A DNA stretch of 64,000 bases from Tubulanus polymorphus (taxonomy: Eukaryota > Nemertea > Palaeonemertea > Tubulaniformes > Tubulanidae), in the NCBI RefSeq assembly GCF_964204645.1, contig NC_134030.1:15404447-15468446 (forward strand). Direction: 5' to 3'. Below are positions 44,233-56,699 of the stretch, in pieces; positions within the stretch are counted from its first letter, which is position 1, and each line of letters starts with the position of its first letter. The notes under the pieces are model-generated. The model was given only the letters and a program-made list of their open reading frames with translations, searched no databases and was not told the DNA's origin. A program made the position numbers and the translations under genes.

Positions 44233-44251
44233 CTCTGTCTTGTCTCGGTTT

Positions 44252-45367
44252 TCAAAATCTTTTTATGAATGTATATTGCGGCCACATTTCAAGGTTCGTG
44301 ACCTGTTCGTAATTCCCGCCAGGTATTTTAACCCTGAAGGAGGAGTAAGTATCATATTTGGTCTTAAGTTTTGTGCACCAAGAATTAATGCCGCACTGTT
44401 CCCGTATGTGGTTCGAGACATCATCGGCCGTAGTTCCAGGTCGCAAGCGGGTGATAAACAGCTCGACTGGGGGCTTTGCGCGGTGCACTCCCTGTATCTT
44501 AAAGCTCTTCTCAGTTTTTTTCGGATGATTCGATTTTCGACGCTGGCGATTAACTTCAGTCCAAGGGGTTGCTTCATCGTCAGTGTGAGGATCAGTCTGC
44601 CCATGTTTAACGACATCGCTATAAGTAAGACCGGCAGCAAAGTCTTGCAGGTTCGATTGATTCGGCACAGGGAATGACTGTGGCCGAAATTCGGGAGGTT
44701 ATCTTACAGTTGTGCTTTCTAACGTTTTCGTATCCGGAAGACTAACAGTCGCACTGCATTGGACCGTAGTCTCTGGTGTGAGTACTGGCATATCATGATC
44801 TGGAATAATAACAGTTTTGTTGTGGTTCTCTACAGCACTTATATCAGCATTCATACTGGTCAGTTGGAGTTGGAGCGAAGTTATAGTCTTTTGAAGGTCT
44901 TTCATTTGTTGTGATAGCGAAGAGACGTCCGTGTGACGTCCATCTAGTTTTGGTAGTTTAAGTCGCTCACTGAGGAAACTCGGTAGAATATTTTTATCAG
45001 TCGATACAATCAGTAGAAACATATCTTCTAGATTTTTAAGGGACTTATTCGGGCCCTGGCGTTTCCTAATTCGCGTTTCCGCTGGGTCAGTTTCACAGAC
45101 TTTTAATAGAATCGATTTTGCTAGTTCAATCTCAGTATCCGAAAAAGAATCGACGCACATTTTGACCAATACGTCCTGTTTGAATGTGTCAAGGTTATTG
45201 TAGAGAAAGCATAACAGATCATTTACTATAATGTTTCCGGTCCTAATATTGTTGCATAGGTGACATGAGTGCGTGTCATTGTTCCGCAGTTCAGCAGATT
45301 CTTCTTGCCCGTTTGGACAGGGGCAGTTAAGAATTGCTGCATTGCCGTTGCAGGTAACAGTTGTCAT
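44252..45367 (-). pseudogene. LINE ORF1 protein, interrupted
   Basis: The N-terminal frame (45367-44699, 222 codons) has a CHLCNN zinc-binding-like motif, a KRQGPNKSL linker and a predicted coiled coil around SSLSQQMKDLQKTITSLQLQL. The second frame (44668-44252) has LFITRLRPGTTADDVSNHI and YSSFRV, an RRM-like RNA-binding region of LINE ORF1 proteins. A stop at 44699 and a small frame change separate them. Confidence 0.75.
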
Positions 45368-45848
45368 GTTTATTCATGCGTAACCAATCGTTGACCGTAT
45401 ATCGTGTATGTATTACGAACGATTATATACACGTCTTGCAGTAATTGTAGAAATTGGCAAAGTCAACGAAACACAGTTAATAACACAGTATTTGCGAAAC
45501 AATATCAAAAATAGTATATAGGAAGCACAGTCACCTTTTTTCGCGATTGAGAGTTTGCAGGTCTTCAACAAATTAAATCCCTCTGGTCGGAATTTAACAT
45601 TTTCCAGTTTAACCTCCAAATATAACACTTAGCGAAGTTCCCGAATCTCCGTTTTCACATGACAGTCAAAGTTTTAATCCAAATGTCCCGTTTTCACATG
45701 ACAGTCAAAGTTTTAATCCAAATGTCCACTACGGTTGTTTCAGAGCTTCAAAGTCTTGTTTTGACATCAGATTCAAGTACTTATAAGACCGAAGTTCAAA
45801 AAGCGACCAACACTTGCCGCAATTATTATTATTCAATCAGAAGTAATA
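45368..45848 (-). other. 5' untranslated region of the LINE
   Basis: Between the ORF1 start and the junction with the Mutator-like gene at about 45849 there is no ORF. It contains a perfect 39-bp tandem duplication (45651-45689, 45690-45728). Confidence 0.6.
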
Positions 45849-46716
45849 TAATATAGAAGCGGCCAACCTTGTAGGTCATATCTATTTGTAGTCTAGATTT
45901 ATAACTTGATGATGGCGTACAATATTTTGCGATTCCAGCTAGGCAACATGATGAAGCAGCAAAAGTGTTAGGCGAAACACTGTCAGTCCGCCTTGCGAAT
46001 GAACTATCCCTCAAAAAGTCACCACAGTGAAGATCAGATAAGAGTCTACCATAGTCTGCTGGATGACTTGTGGATTTTTTTGAAATAAGTTTTGGGTTAC
46101 CCCGTTGACAGTTATATACCTGTTGACGATTTCGAGGAATGTCACCGGGACTATTGCTTAACAGATTTACAGATCATGACTAATTGCTTACGACATTTTG
46201 GTGATTTTTCTTCCGCAAGTTTTCCTATCTTATTAAATACACTTGGCTTCGTTCTGTTATACGGCTCTTTTCGTTTTTTCGCATTGCCATGTGGCTTTTC
46301 ATAAGGGGCCATTTGCAAATACTGTACAATGGCATATCTGTGAAGACCATTTCTTGAGTATACCCTAGATATAATCCGTTTGGTCAATTGGTTTTCAGCA
46401 TATTGCCTCTTGAGTTTTATTTTAAAAATTCCGTCTATATCAGCTTCACCTGCCATCTCATCTAGATCATCAATGTCAACTTTACCCCGACTTAACATTT
46501 TAACTTGGCTGATTTTCATATTTCATGGTCAAATTCTACCTCAACCAAACTAGATGGAGATGACACTTTGTCATAAGTACCGCTACTATCTGATGTAAGA
46601 TCACTATCGCACACTGACTCTAGATCAATTACAAAAACGGAATAACAATTATTTTAAATTACATAGTCAATGAAATTACACTCAAATCAAGCGTGATAAC
46701 CAGTAGACGAACCACT

Positions 46717-47250
46717 GTCAACAGTATGGTCACTACAGTCTTCCAACGAATCCAGAGAGCTTGTTACTTCTTTGATGTTATTTGATTCAGCAAAATCAGT
46801 TGGTCGAGATTTCCGATTCTCGGTTTGCAGTAACGCACCTTCGTCAACAGTATGGTCACTACAGTCTTCCAACGAATCCAGAGAGCTTGTTACTTCTTTG
46901 ATGTTATTTGATTCAGCAAAATCAGTTGGTCGAGATTTCCGATTCTCGGTTTGTACTAACGCACCTTTGTCAACAGTATAGTCACCGCAGTCCTCCAACG
47001 AATCCAGAGAGCTTGTTACGTCTTCGATGTTATTTGATTCTCGGTTACCACAAGTAACGTGCCTTTGTCATCAGTATCGTCACCGAAGTCTGCCAACGAA
47101 TCTAGAGAGCTTGTTAATACTTCTACGTTGTTTAATACAGCGGACTCATTTGGTCGAGACTCCCGATTCTTTTTTCGGGGAAGTAATGAACCTTTATCAA
47201 AGGTATGGTCACCACAGACAACCAATGAATCCAAGGAATCTATGTTGCTT
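46717..47250 (-). repeat. Five 126-bp coding repeats in the Mutator-like gene
   Basis: Units begin at about 46717, 46843, 46969, 47067 and 47196. The first three are almost identical, and the one from 46969 lacks 28 bp. Each encodes about 42 residues including SSLDSLEDCSDHTVD and NRKSRPTDFAESN. Confidence 0.85.
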
Positions 47251-47315
47251 GATACAGAAGAAGTACGTGGTTCCGGTTGAGGATCCAGATTCCCTGATTG
47301 AGGTAACTGTGTAAA

Positions 47316-49464
47316 CGGTTCCTGAACTTCGCTGAAAAAGCTGAAACACTGAAAAGCCGAACCGCTGAAATAAAAACGCTGAAATTTCAGGGAATTTCTG
47401 AAAAACGCTGAAATTTCAGGGAATTCCCGAAAAACGCTGAAATCGTGCGAGGTACCGACAATACACGTTTTGAAATGTTTTCCGGGCCGGTGTCCGCTGA
47501 GGAGTCCTGAACCGTGTTTTATGCTCTAGCTTCGGTTACAGAGACATGCCTTAAGGTCGTCGTCATGATCGACTTGATCGATTGCGGATTGCGTGGATTG
47601 TTAGATGTGTTTTTTGCCATAGTTTTATGTGCATATACCGGTACGATCTAACAATGAAGTTAGCACTTCATTTGAATAAATTCTTAATTACAGTAATATT
47701 AATTCACAATATTTTTTCTTATGTTTGGTGATTTCTTGCAACTTATCATTGCCAAGTCTCATACAAGAAGTAGCTGAATGAAAGTACAGTTAGGCTGAAC
47801 CTGATAACCCAAATTAAGTGCTAGCATGGAACTAAAGATTATTTTGATTCTATTTTCGGTGTCATTGAAATTCGTTAATAAAGGTTCAACCGTCATAGTA
47901 TACTGTACTTAGCATTGCTACGATTGGGTGCCATATTTCTACAATTTCTACAAGGAGGAAGGAGTCTTTAAGTGTCTTTGTTCCCTGGTAGGGTACGGGG
48001 TAAAACCTGGTTTACTTTCTCTTTCGACTTGCCGGAGACTACTATCTGCAATGTATTGCATGCTTTGATTTGTCTGGCCTATAGGAGTCGAACGATATTT
48101 TCCCATACACAGGCTTGGCTTTAGTGTAGATGAAGGCTAGGCACTGCACATTGTGGATTGACTGGAACTCTTAACTCACAAAATTAAACGAGTCAACAAG
48201 AAAGATCCAATAATTGGACGTTTGTCTAACTATATTATTTAACAGCTTGAAATAATACATAACACATTCTGCAAGAGTACACAAAGGAAATCAGTTCTTA
48301 CATTATATCAGAATCAATAGTTCGCTTAACTCTGGCTAGAATTCTGGTTCCATTGCTTCATATTCTAATGAAATCCACTAGCATACTTTAGAATATCGCT
48401 TAGCTTAAGACTAAAAATTTGGTACCAGGAAACAGGGAAGAAAAAGTGGGTGTACTGTACATTCGCAATTGACTTATTTCTCTCTGGTTGAATAAAGTTA
48501 TTATTGAAATAGCATTCGAATAGCCATTTTAAAATTTTTTAAAATTGTGTCGTTCAGCTATCCTGCTGCAAATACCGCAGTTGAAGTTTACTGGTGCCAG
48601 TTGATTTCTCAGTATCTCAAAAAATTTGCACATTCTAAAGCCTAGCGCACATCGACACTGCGATTGGGGACAACTAGTTGCAAGGCAGTTTTCGGCGCAT
48701 GAGAGGAACTGGCTGGATACGATCAGTTGCTTGAATGTGTCGATGTGAGCGAGCTTACGATTGGTAAGCGTCGATCTATCTCCAGTTCCAGCCAGTTGCC
48801 CATGTTCTACTTTTGAGCAACTGGCAAATCGCAGTCATATCCGTCGATGTGCTCGCTCTGGATCTCGACGATCGACATGCGCCATGCAGTTGCTGCAACT
48901 GACCGGTTGTAACTAGATTTCGATGTGCGCGGGGTAATCATTTATAAAACTAGCTGTCAAATTTAATTTACCTCCTTCAGAGAATACCATGACATAGTCC
49001 GTCGCCCATCAACGTGTTGACAAAAGAAAAGTTGCTTCATGTTTTATACATGAACGTTCAAATAAGATATTTTGCGTCTTGCAGGGAATATTGAGCATAG
49101 TGTTTAAGTTGGCTTGCACGGTTTGTTGATGGGTTTTCCTCATTATGCTGCCTGTATGCATTAAAAATCCGGATTTCAAGCGAATTAATTTGTCCAACAA
49201 GTGGCCCTCTAGAAGTATACTCCACACATACTGTCCATGCATGTCTCTGTAACCGAAGGTAGAGACTAAAACACGGTTCAGGACTCGGCAGCAGACACCG
49301 GCCCGGAAAATATTTCAAAACGTGTATTGTTGGTACATAGCACGATTTCAGCGTTTTTCGGGAATTCCCTGAAATTTCGGCGTTTTGCAGAAATTCCCTG
49401 AAATTTCAGCGTTTTTATTTCAGCGTTTCAGTGATTCAGCCTTTTCAGCGAAGTTCAGGAACCG
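47316..49464. mobile_element. 2.15-kb non-autonomous element with about 230-bp TIRs and 9-bp target duplication
   Basis: The ends CGGTTCCTGAACTTCGC and GCGAAGTTCAGGAACCG start inverted repeats that stay alignable to about 47548 and 49235. CTGTGTAAA is duplicated at 47307-47315 and 49465-49473. Long TIRs with a 9-bp duplication are the hallmark of Mutator-like elements. The TIRs contain internal repeats of GAAATTTCAGGGAATT. The centre has no convincing ORF; 47550-49230 is otherwise featureless. It is inserted in an exon of the Mutator-like transposase gene. Confidence 0.88.
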
Positions 49465-50334
49465 CTGTGTAAAAGACGATCCATCACATGATACATCTGT
49501 AATGAGAAAAGACCAATATTTTTTGATAGACATCAAAACAAAACGGGACTATTTAAGAGCAAGGACAAAACAAACAAAAATATTTTTCGGATCAGCGGTG
49601 GGGTATTTTTAAGTCTAGAAATTGAGAAACAAAATTTATCTTTTGTAGCCGTTCCCATGGTCGTTATGCTTACCTGAAGTACTTTGATCTATAAAAACCA
49701 ATTCTACGCTCAAGCATGTATTTTCCTCCCTGGCAATTCTCTTGACAATCCATTTACTTATAACGTTCACAGTCTGACTAAATATAACAGCACCGTTTCC
49801 ATTACCTCCAAATGTGGTATTGAGGGGGTGAGTATCGACGATGAAGATCTTTTTTCCTTCCACAATGACAAGAAGACTGTAGGGCGGACAGGTCAAAATA
49901 AAAGATCTGCATGTCGAATCAGTACAATACATCTGCAAAACTTCTTCGAACTGAGTTTGGAACCGAGCTTTGGTTGTGATGCCATTAAGAACTGTTAGAA
50001 TTCCCTTACAGCTAAATAGTCTGTTTTGGCTTAAGATTTCTGCAGCATCTTCAACTGTGTACATGCGTCTGTGATCACGTACACTGCTGTGGATAGATGG
50101 AAAATTTAGTATTTTATCGGTGGTCACTTCTTTTATGACGTCAACCTTTAAAACAGAAGGAATATTTTGAACATCTGCGGCCGTAAGCAAACAAAGAAAT
50201 GTGCACGCATTCACTGTTCCATCGTGTGTTTCTCTCGATAACTGTCCGTAGTCCAGAAGAGCAATGCTTAATTGTTCCAGGTATGAAACTTGACTTATGG
50301 GAAGATGGTGTATTTCAGGGAATTCGCCGTCAAC

Positions 50335-51469
50335 CTGAAGATATAATTGTAAACACATGAAACGAAAACCAAAGGAATAGTTGAAAAATAGATTCTGCCC
50401 TCGTGTATTGCGTTACAGAAACGTACAGAATGGAATGTTTCCTCTTGACACTCATTGGATGCGTAGTGGACCGTAGTACCAGCGCTTGGAAACCCCTGCC
50501 ACAGAAAATCCAGACACTAGAATGATTACAGAATTACCTATTTTGAATAATTTCGAACTGACCTGTTGCAGTTCCAGCCTACAACGCCTCAGTGAACTGA
50601 CCGTTTGTCTGGTTCAAGAGGATCCTTTCAAATATGTTTCCCCTACTCCCTAAAAGTAACGATAGGTCACAATTATAAGGGGTCGGATTATTTGATTAGT
50701 AAATGCAATTTACTGCAAGTCGACGGGGTATAAAACATCGAGAAAATTGCATTATTTTTTTCTACACGTAAATCAATCCCGGTGAAATAAGAAAGGGTAT
50801 AACCCTTACGATAAAAAATATATATTGTTATCACTTTAAAATTGATACAGCTTTTCATTAAATCCATACGTTATATATTTGTAATATAAAGAGTGAGTTG
50901 GCATGAGCTGAATACAAAACTAATGGCGGCATAGATTTGTTGTCAATCTTAGTCATTATGATTTATGTGAGATGGTGTTTTTACAGATTTTAGGTCACCG
51001 GATGCTTGAAATACTGCTATAAAGCTGTTATATGACCATTTTTCACGAATGTTTATATTGTCACGTATCACTGCACATCTCAAAAACATATGTGGTGGTT
51101 AGCAAGACTTCTGCCAGTAATTTCAAAACCGTTCTATATACTTTCCAGTGGAGTTTTCAAAATGATGTTTTGGAAGCTGCAGCTGTCGCGGTAATAGTTG
51201 CTATTACGAAGTAACTATTGAAAAAGGTTTCGTTAGAATTAAATCAAAAATATGTTTTATTTCGTATAGAATGGAGACGAATGGAAGTAAAGCTCACGGT
51301 CGAAATGAGGCGCAGCGTGACATCTTTAAAAACCATTGCCCATCGTATTCGAAAACGTATTACTTAAAATGCACTGGCCGAAATTGGGTATTGAAATAAG
51401 TGAAAATGGACAGAGGCATCTGACTTGTGATGGATCGATATAAAATGAATGAGTGTTATGTCATACCAC
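50335..51469. other. Upstream region of the Mutator-like gene, no gene recognised
   Basis: About 1.1 kb with only short frames. Further 5' exons of the Mutator-like gene or its outer terminus could lie here, but I cannot point to one. Confidence 0.4.
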
Positions 51470-53077
51470 TGTAGCGGAAAATCCCTTGCCGTAGTTGTTT
51501 TTCGGGGTGTTTTCTTCTGCAAAGCTCCTCCGCCGCCCTGCGCGTGGTTGATTTTATAAATTATAGTTTTGTATTTCCGGTGTTGGAAATGGTCGGTCGG
51601 TTTTGGGCGGTAATTAGCGCAACTTTTCTAAATCTCCCCTTTTTGCAATTTTGTCCGATCATTTCCCACACCTTTAAATTATCGTATCGCTTTGAAATTT
51701 GTACAGAATGTATAAACCTTGGATCAAAATGTTTTCACGTATTTTTCTTATCGTTCCGTCCATTTATAACTTAATTATATTAGGTTTTATATAAAAATTA
51801 CCTCCTCTCGCTCTAATGTCCGCCATTTTGTTGTAATGTGACGTCACGTTGCTCGCATTCCTGACGTCATTGTGGCACTCAGCCAATCAGCGCTGAGTGC
51901 AGCGTGACGTCACCTTGCACTTTTTTTTGAATTGAGAAAGTGAGTTCGCTCAAATTATCTGAGGTACGTAGTTCAACCCGGCGCCGAGTCCTCTTGGCGT
52001 CGGGTAGGACCCTCGTTACGAAGTCTATTGCTTAATGATCTTGTGCTCTGGGTCAACTTGGCGACCTATAATCACTTTGATTCCCTTTTGACTTTAATAG
52101 ATCAACCTGGCGATCTATTAAATCTCGTTTTATATAGGTCAACGTGGCGACCTATATATAAATTCCGAGATGCCGTCAGTTCAACGTTATCGGGGTCAAC
52201 TCGGCGACCCGGTTCTGTCAATTCTTTTCTTGACACATGATCTTTGAGCTTAATTTATGTATATATCCGTAGACATAATAAGCTCGACCTTTTTAAATTC
52301 CGGGCAAATGCAATAATTAGATTATTTATTAGATTGTTAAAAATAATGAATCAGAGCAAGTTTTCTACGTTGATTTTTAAAAGTTTATTCTGTTTAATTA
52401 TAGAATATAATATACATTTCATTTATATGAACGTACGAGTTAAATTTGGAAAATATTATTAATATATATTGAATTTTAAAACTCTCGTTTTCTCTGTCGC
52501 GAGTAGAGGAGGAGGCCTGTGTCCCTTTTATTCCCCTAATTTGTGTGTCACATGAGTCCATAGTAAGCTGGGGCAAGCCAAAGAAGCCGGTTGCGAGAGC
52601 TACGTGCTGGAGGCACTTGGAATGACACTTTACACCAGAGGATACCAGAGGAAAAGTAGGCGCCGGTGCTCGGGTGACCGTGTGATCTCGCGTCTTGTCA
52701 AGGGCCCTGACTTGACTGATCACACGGCGGACACTCGTCCTGACTGGTCTGGTGACCCATTCATCCAGCCATGGGGTTGTGGGGTACGATTCGCACTCAC
52801 CTCTGACACTATTTTAGCCCTCGTGGAACCCCTTTTTCCCTTGAGTCAGCCGCTGTCCATTTATCAACCTTCGGAGGATGACTTTTCCCCTTTGCAGTCC
52901 TACTACCCGGGATTGTTCGACGAAAGCGGACCCTTGTAGCCATGCCCTGACGAAGAAGCCTTGGAACTCGGACACTTTGAGATCGTACCATCCTTTATTC
53001 CGTAAACGCTACCCTGGCGCCACCTCTCCGTTGAGTCACCCACCTCTCCGAGGGAGGCTCCGGGCGTCGCGGCTACA
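51470..53077 (+). repeat. Solo LTR of the zinc-finger gypsy family
   Basis: This 1608-bp copy, in inverse orientation to the LTRs at 4508 and 12283, is flanked by the 4-bp duplication CCAC (51466-51469 and 53078-53081). No internal region is attached, so it arose by LTR-LTR recombination. It carries the same CRE sites and palindromic units. Confidence 0.95.
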
Positions 53078-53754
53078 CCACATACATTGATTTGGTGAGT
53101 AGAGACATTTTATAGTCTCGCGGAACGTGACAAAAGAACTTGTAGGGCGCTTGTTTTATTTAAAAAATTTAATATTTTCTTGTAAAATAGAACAATATTT
53201 AAATTGGGGTTTCTCGTGCTTTACCGCAATATTCTCAGCGGTACAAAAATAGTTACAAAATTAGCTCCGTTGTGAATATTCGTCAGTTGAAATTTAGAAC
53301 TTCAAATTAAACTCGTTTTTAAAATAGATGGCATGGTAACTAGAAAAGTGTACTCACCTAATCCAGAGAATCCGTCTACCAAAATCCAACGAGCCAATCC
53401 TGAATATCCTCAGTAGCACTAGCATAGAGTGTAAAATGCGTCGGTAGTCCATCAATAATGAAACAAGCATGTGTGTCCACAAAGGGGTGGTGGGTGTGGG
53501 TTGCAACAACAACCCCCTTTCGAGCAAAATTGCCCTTTTTGAAATGATATACGCAATTTTTCCACTATGACGACAATTGAGATTTAGAATATCGGCACTA
53601 TTATTTCAAGGAAGACTTTTAACCTCTACAAAACGAGTACCGGGTACACATGTATTATGTGTTTGTTATACGGACTGTATTATGGTTAAAAAATGATACC
53701 CTGTTTCTCAACTTTGCTGATCTTACACTAACTTGACCCGACCGGCCGCCTATC
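53078..53754. other. Non-coding stretch
   Basis: About 680 bases without ORFs of note or visible repeats. Confidence 0.4.
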
Positions 53755-54078
53755 CAGGGGCGGATCTAGAGCCCAATTTAGGGGGGGGGGCACCTCATAA
53801 ATGTAGCTATGATGATACTGTATTGACACCGAGCAGCGTTGGCGTGAGACGTTCCTACCCTTCGCGCCGCAGGCGCGAAGCTCCTGTGGGGGGTCTGGAA
53901 AATTTTTGAAATTTAACTCTGTTTTTGGGCCATTTCCTGCATTCTGAGGCAAGAATTCATGAAAAATACTACACAGCGCGTTGTTAATATTAAGCGAGTG
54001 GCGGGAGGTCGGTCGAAAAAAACGATCTTCACTTAAAGTAGGGACGGGGCCCGGGCCCCCTCCCTAGATCCGCGCCTG
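53755..54078. mobile_element. Small MITE with CAGGGGCGGATCTAGA ends
   Basis: It starts CAGGGGCGGATCTAGA and ends with the imperfect inverse CTAGATCCGCGCCTG, a terminal type common in hAT-like MITEs. CTATC occurs on both flanks. It contains a run of ten G at about 53785 and a GC-rich hairpin around 53860-53885. Confidence 0.7.
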
Positions 54079-54854
54079 CTATCTACACTGTAAATTACTT
54101 TTTTAAATCATGATCAGGCATACAATAACCGACCGGGTGTTTGAACTTTTCCGAATCACAAAATCACAATCGGTTGGAAATACGCTGATTAATAAAATTT
54201 ACTGACGGGACATTCTACCGCTATAATGAAGCTATTTCTCAGTGCGTTTAGCCCGTTCGCGGTTTTGAATGCGTTATCCTCTTAATTGTTAGGACTAATA
54301 TTTTACATCCATATGTATAAATAGTAGTGTAGCCATGGAACGACCCTATGATGGCACGAAAAAAAACAATGTAGTGTTATCTAACCGTCAATCATTACGT
54401 CGTATAGTTTTAAAAGTTGGACCGTTCCGTCTATCTCAATTGCAAATTTTATATATTTTTTTTGCATACATTTGGCTACTAATTGTTTAAGTGACTTGAT
54501 CGAATTCGGCGATATTCGAACACCGTAACAGACCGGGCAGCTATATAAATGAACTGATTACAAATTTTATTGCGATTTACAAAATGACGGAGAAACATCA
54601 TGCTTTAGCGTAAGTTATAAAATGTTATGGCCCTCTCTTAAAGAGAATTCAAATTTAAAGAGAGAAGGTGTCCGCAGAATATCTAAAATATTTATTCCCT
54701 GTATTTCCAGTCATTATACGACTTTCTTTGTTTGTGCGTTTATTTCTTTTAAAAATAATACTCATTATCCCGGGAGTCGGACAATATTACAAATGGCGTC
54801 CCTATCGATAAGAACTTATGCATGCACGTCATCAACCATTTTTTTGTAAGATAA
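54079..54854. other. AT-rich non-coding stretch before the virus-like genes
   Basis: No gene is recognised. A TATATAAATG at 54542-54551 resembles the start-site motif of the following genes but leads only to a two-codon frame. Confidence 0.4.
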
Positions 54855-55285
54855 ATGGCATCTGCAATTATAACTAGTATAGGATTGGCAATTGTTAACG
54901 CTTTAGCATTTAAAGGTCGTGGTTATTTATTTAAACATATTGATAAAAATGGTTCATTAACCGAGCAAAAAGACATAATTAATTAGAAAAATATAATAAA
55001 GCAGCAGAAGAATGTAGAGAAAAAAGACAAAATTATTGAGATTATATTAGTAAAGAATTATAGAATCAGAAAATTTCACATAGAGACTTCATCAGTTGAT
55101 GAAGCGATGAGTTTATAAAATCAATATTTAAATCAGTAACAAATCGTGAAAAATTACATTTGTACGAACCTAAATTATCAGATTATTATACACTGAGTAA
55201 AGAAAAACAACAATATGAAATAATTTGGATTTTAGGTGGAACAATTATTGTTATATTTGTTGCTTATAAATTTACTAATAAGTAA
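54855..55285 (+). pseudogene. Virus-like small membrane protein, decayed copy 1
   Basis: It starts with MASAIITSIGLAIVNALAF and ends with YEIIWILGGTIIVIFVAYKF, so it has a hydrophobic N-terminus and a C-terminal transmembrane segment around a charged middle. The middle is broken by stops and frame changes from about 54985 on. It is clearly the same gene as 60183-60607. Function is unknown; by analogy it may be a virion membrane or minor structural protein of a Polinton/adintovirus-type element. Confidence 0.7.
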
Positions 55286-55305
55286 TTTTTTTCACAATAT
55301 AAATG
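55286..55305 (+). promoter_or_regulatory. T-rich tract plus TATAAATG start motif
   Basis: TTTTTTCACAATATAAATG ends with the start codon of the next ORF and lies directly after the stop of the previous one. Confidence 0.6.
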
Positions 55306-55735
55306 GAAGATAAAATTGATGGGGTTAATATTATTCCTCATGATATAGATAAATCTAAATTAAAATCATATTTAGAAAAACAAATATTAGAATTTGAAAT
55401 ACATTTGAAAGTTAAAAAGAGAAAATATTTAAAAAGTAAAATTATATATTATTTCATTATTAGTGATTCTGTTACAGTTAGTTCTGTATTAACATTTTTA
55501 GCAATACTCAGTCCATTAACACATTAGGTACATCAATTGGCGTTTTAGGTTTAGGTTCTAGTGTTTTAATCGGAATAAGTTCAAAAATTAAGCATAAAAA
55601 GTAATAAAGAAAAAATAAAATCTGATATAAAAGAAATTAATGAATAAGAAAATGCATTAGATTATATAATTAGTTTAAATTGAAATATAACAATTGAAGA
55701 ACACGATAAATTATTTAAAGAATTAATTAATTATT
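55303..55735 (+). pseudogene. Virus-like membrane protein, decayed copy 1
   Basis: MEDKIDGVNIIPHDIDKSKL opens a frame with a charged helix, then a hydrophobic segment (IIYYFIISDSVTVSSVLTFL). It is broken after LSPLT near 55525. The remaining sequence continues in other frames to about 55735 and matches the better copy at 60627-61047. Confidence 0.7.
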
Positions 55736-55753
55736 GACTTTTTTATTATATAA

Positions 55754-56673
55754 ATGGTAGATAATGTTTATTATGCAACAACAGGATGTGGAAGAAGTTG
55801 GAATAATCATTTAAGTAAATTAGATGAAAATTTAAATTATTCCGATTTGAAATGATTTCATACATATTTTCAAATCAGAATTATTTTAAATGACTTAGAA
55901 TGTCCCTTACAGGGATCAAAATATTTTAATGAAATAAATAACGATATTAACCTAAGTTTGATAAAATATGTAATGAATATAATATAAATATAAATAATTT
56001 TGATTTAAAGCTCATGGTAAATTGCATGGTGTTGGTGAACAGAATGAAATAATGAGTATCAATTATATGCACGTCATAATTATAAAATTGATAATGATAA
56101 TGGTTGGATTAATTGTATTTTAGAAAATAGTGAAGGTTTTACAAAATCGGGCATACAGCGAATAAAGCAATCTATTAGAATATATCTTATTTGCATATTA
56201 ACTAATTTGTATACTAATTTGTATATTAGGATCACAATTTTAAAGATCACCAATAGTTGGAAATAATAATACCTCATTTGATACAAAAACACAATTTGAA
56301 ATTCTATTTGAAGATGCAATTCATAATGATAAAAATATATCAATTCCAGAAAATATAGTAAGATATCAAAATTGTTTAGATAAATCTCATGTAAGATTAA
56401 ATTATTGTATAGGGCTTAATCCATTAATTATATCTAATGATTTAGTTTTGAAAATAGAAAATATGATTGGGTATAATAATTTGATTAAGACTGCCGGAAT
56501 GAATAATAAATTTGGATTAAATTATATTAATAAAAATACTGCTCCGAAATTAATGGAAGAAAATAAAAACGTATTCAATCAACTGAAATTAAAACTCAAA
56601 ATAACAAATTAAATGATAATAATTTTAAACCAGATTGTAATACTACAGAAAATAATAAAACTGATAATATTTA
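55754..56673 (+). pseudogene. Virus-like conserved protein, decayed and internally deleted copy 1
   Basis: After a TATAAATG start the sequence MVDNVYYATTGCG joins directly what is the middle of the related gene at 61076-62392; the N-terminal part is absent. Many stops and frame changes follow, but FHTYFQIRIILNDLE, NYCIGLNP and MIGYNNLIKTAG can be aligned with the second copy. Confidence 0.7.
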
Positions 56674-56699
56674 GCAAAAGTTAACTTAAGAAATTAGAA

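Larger units (their letters stand above)
45849..50334 (-). pseudogene. Mutator-like transposase gene, N-terminal half, with protease-like exon
   Basis: The first visible exon (50334-49674) lies between an AG and a GTAAGC donor. It encodes a domain with GTVNACTFLCLL, then LTCPPYSLLVI and IFIVDTHPL, which resembles a papain-like (herpesvirus-USP/OTU-like) cysteine protease with Cys and His in plausible places. The next exon begins at 49496 in matching phase, is split by the 2.15-kb insertion, and carries five 42-residue repeats (46717-47250). Further down come PHGNAKKRKEPYNRTKPSV and IPRNRQQV. The start of the DDE core, LQIDMTYKVGRFYI, ends at about 45849. The LINE interrupts exactly there. A 28-bp deletion in the repeats and stops near 46687 and 46151 break the frame. 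Confidence 0.65.

Noticed and set aside
56080-56343. 87-codon - strand ORF in the decayed virus-like block
   Set aside because: It is the antisense of an AT-rich + strand pseudogene that aligns with the second copy.
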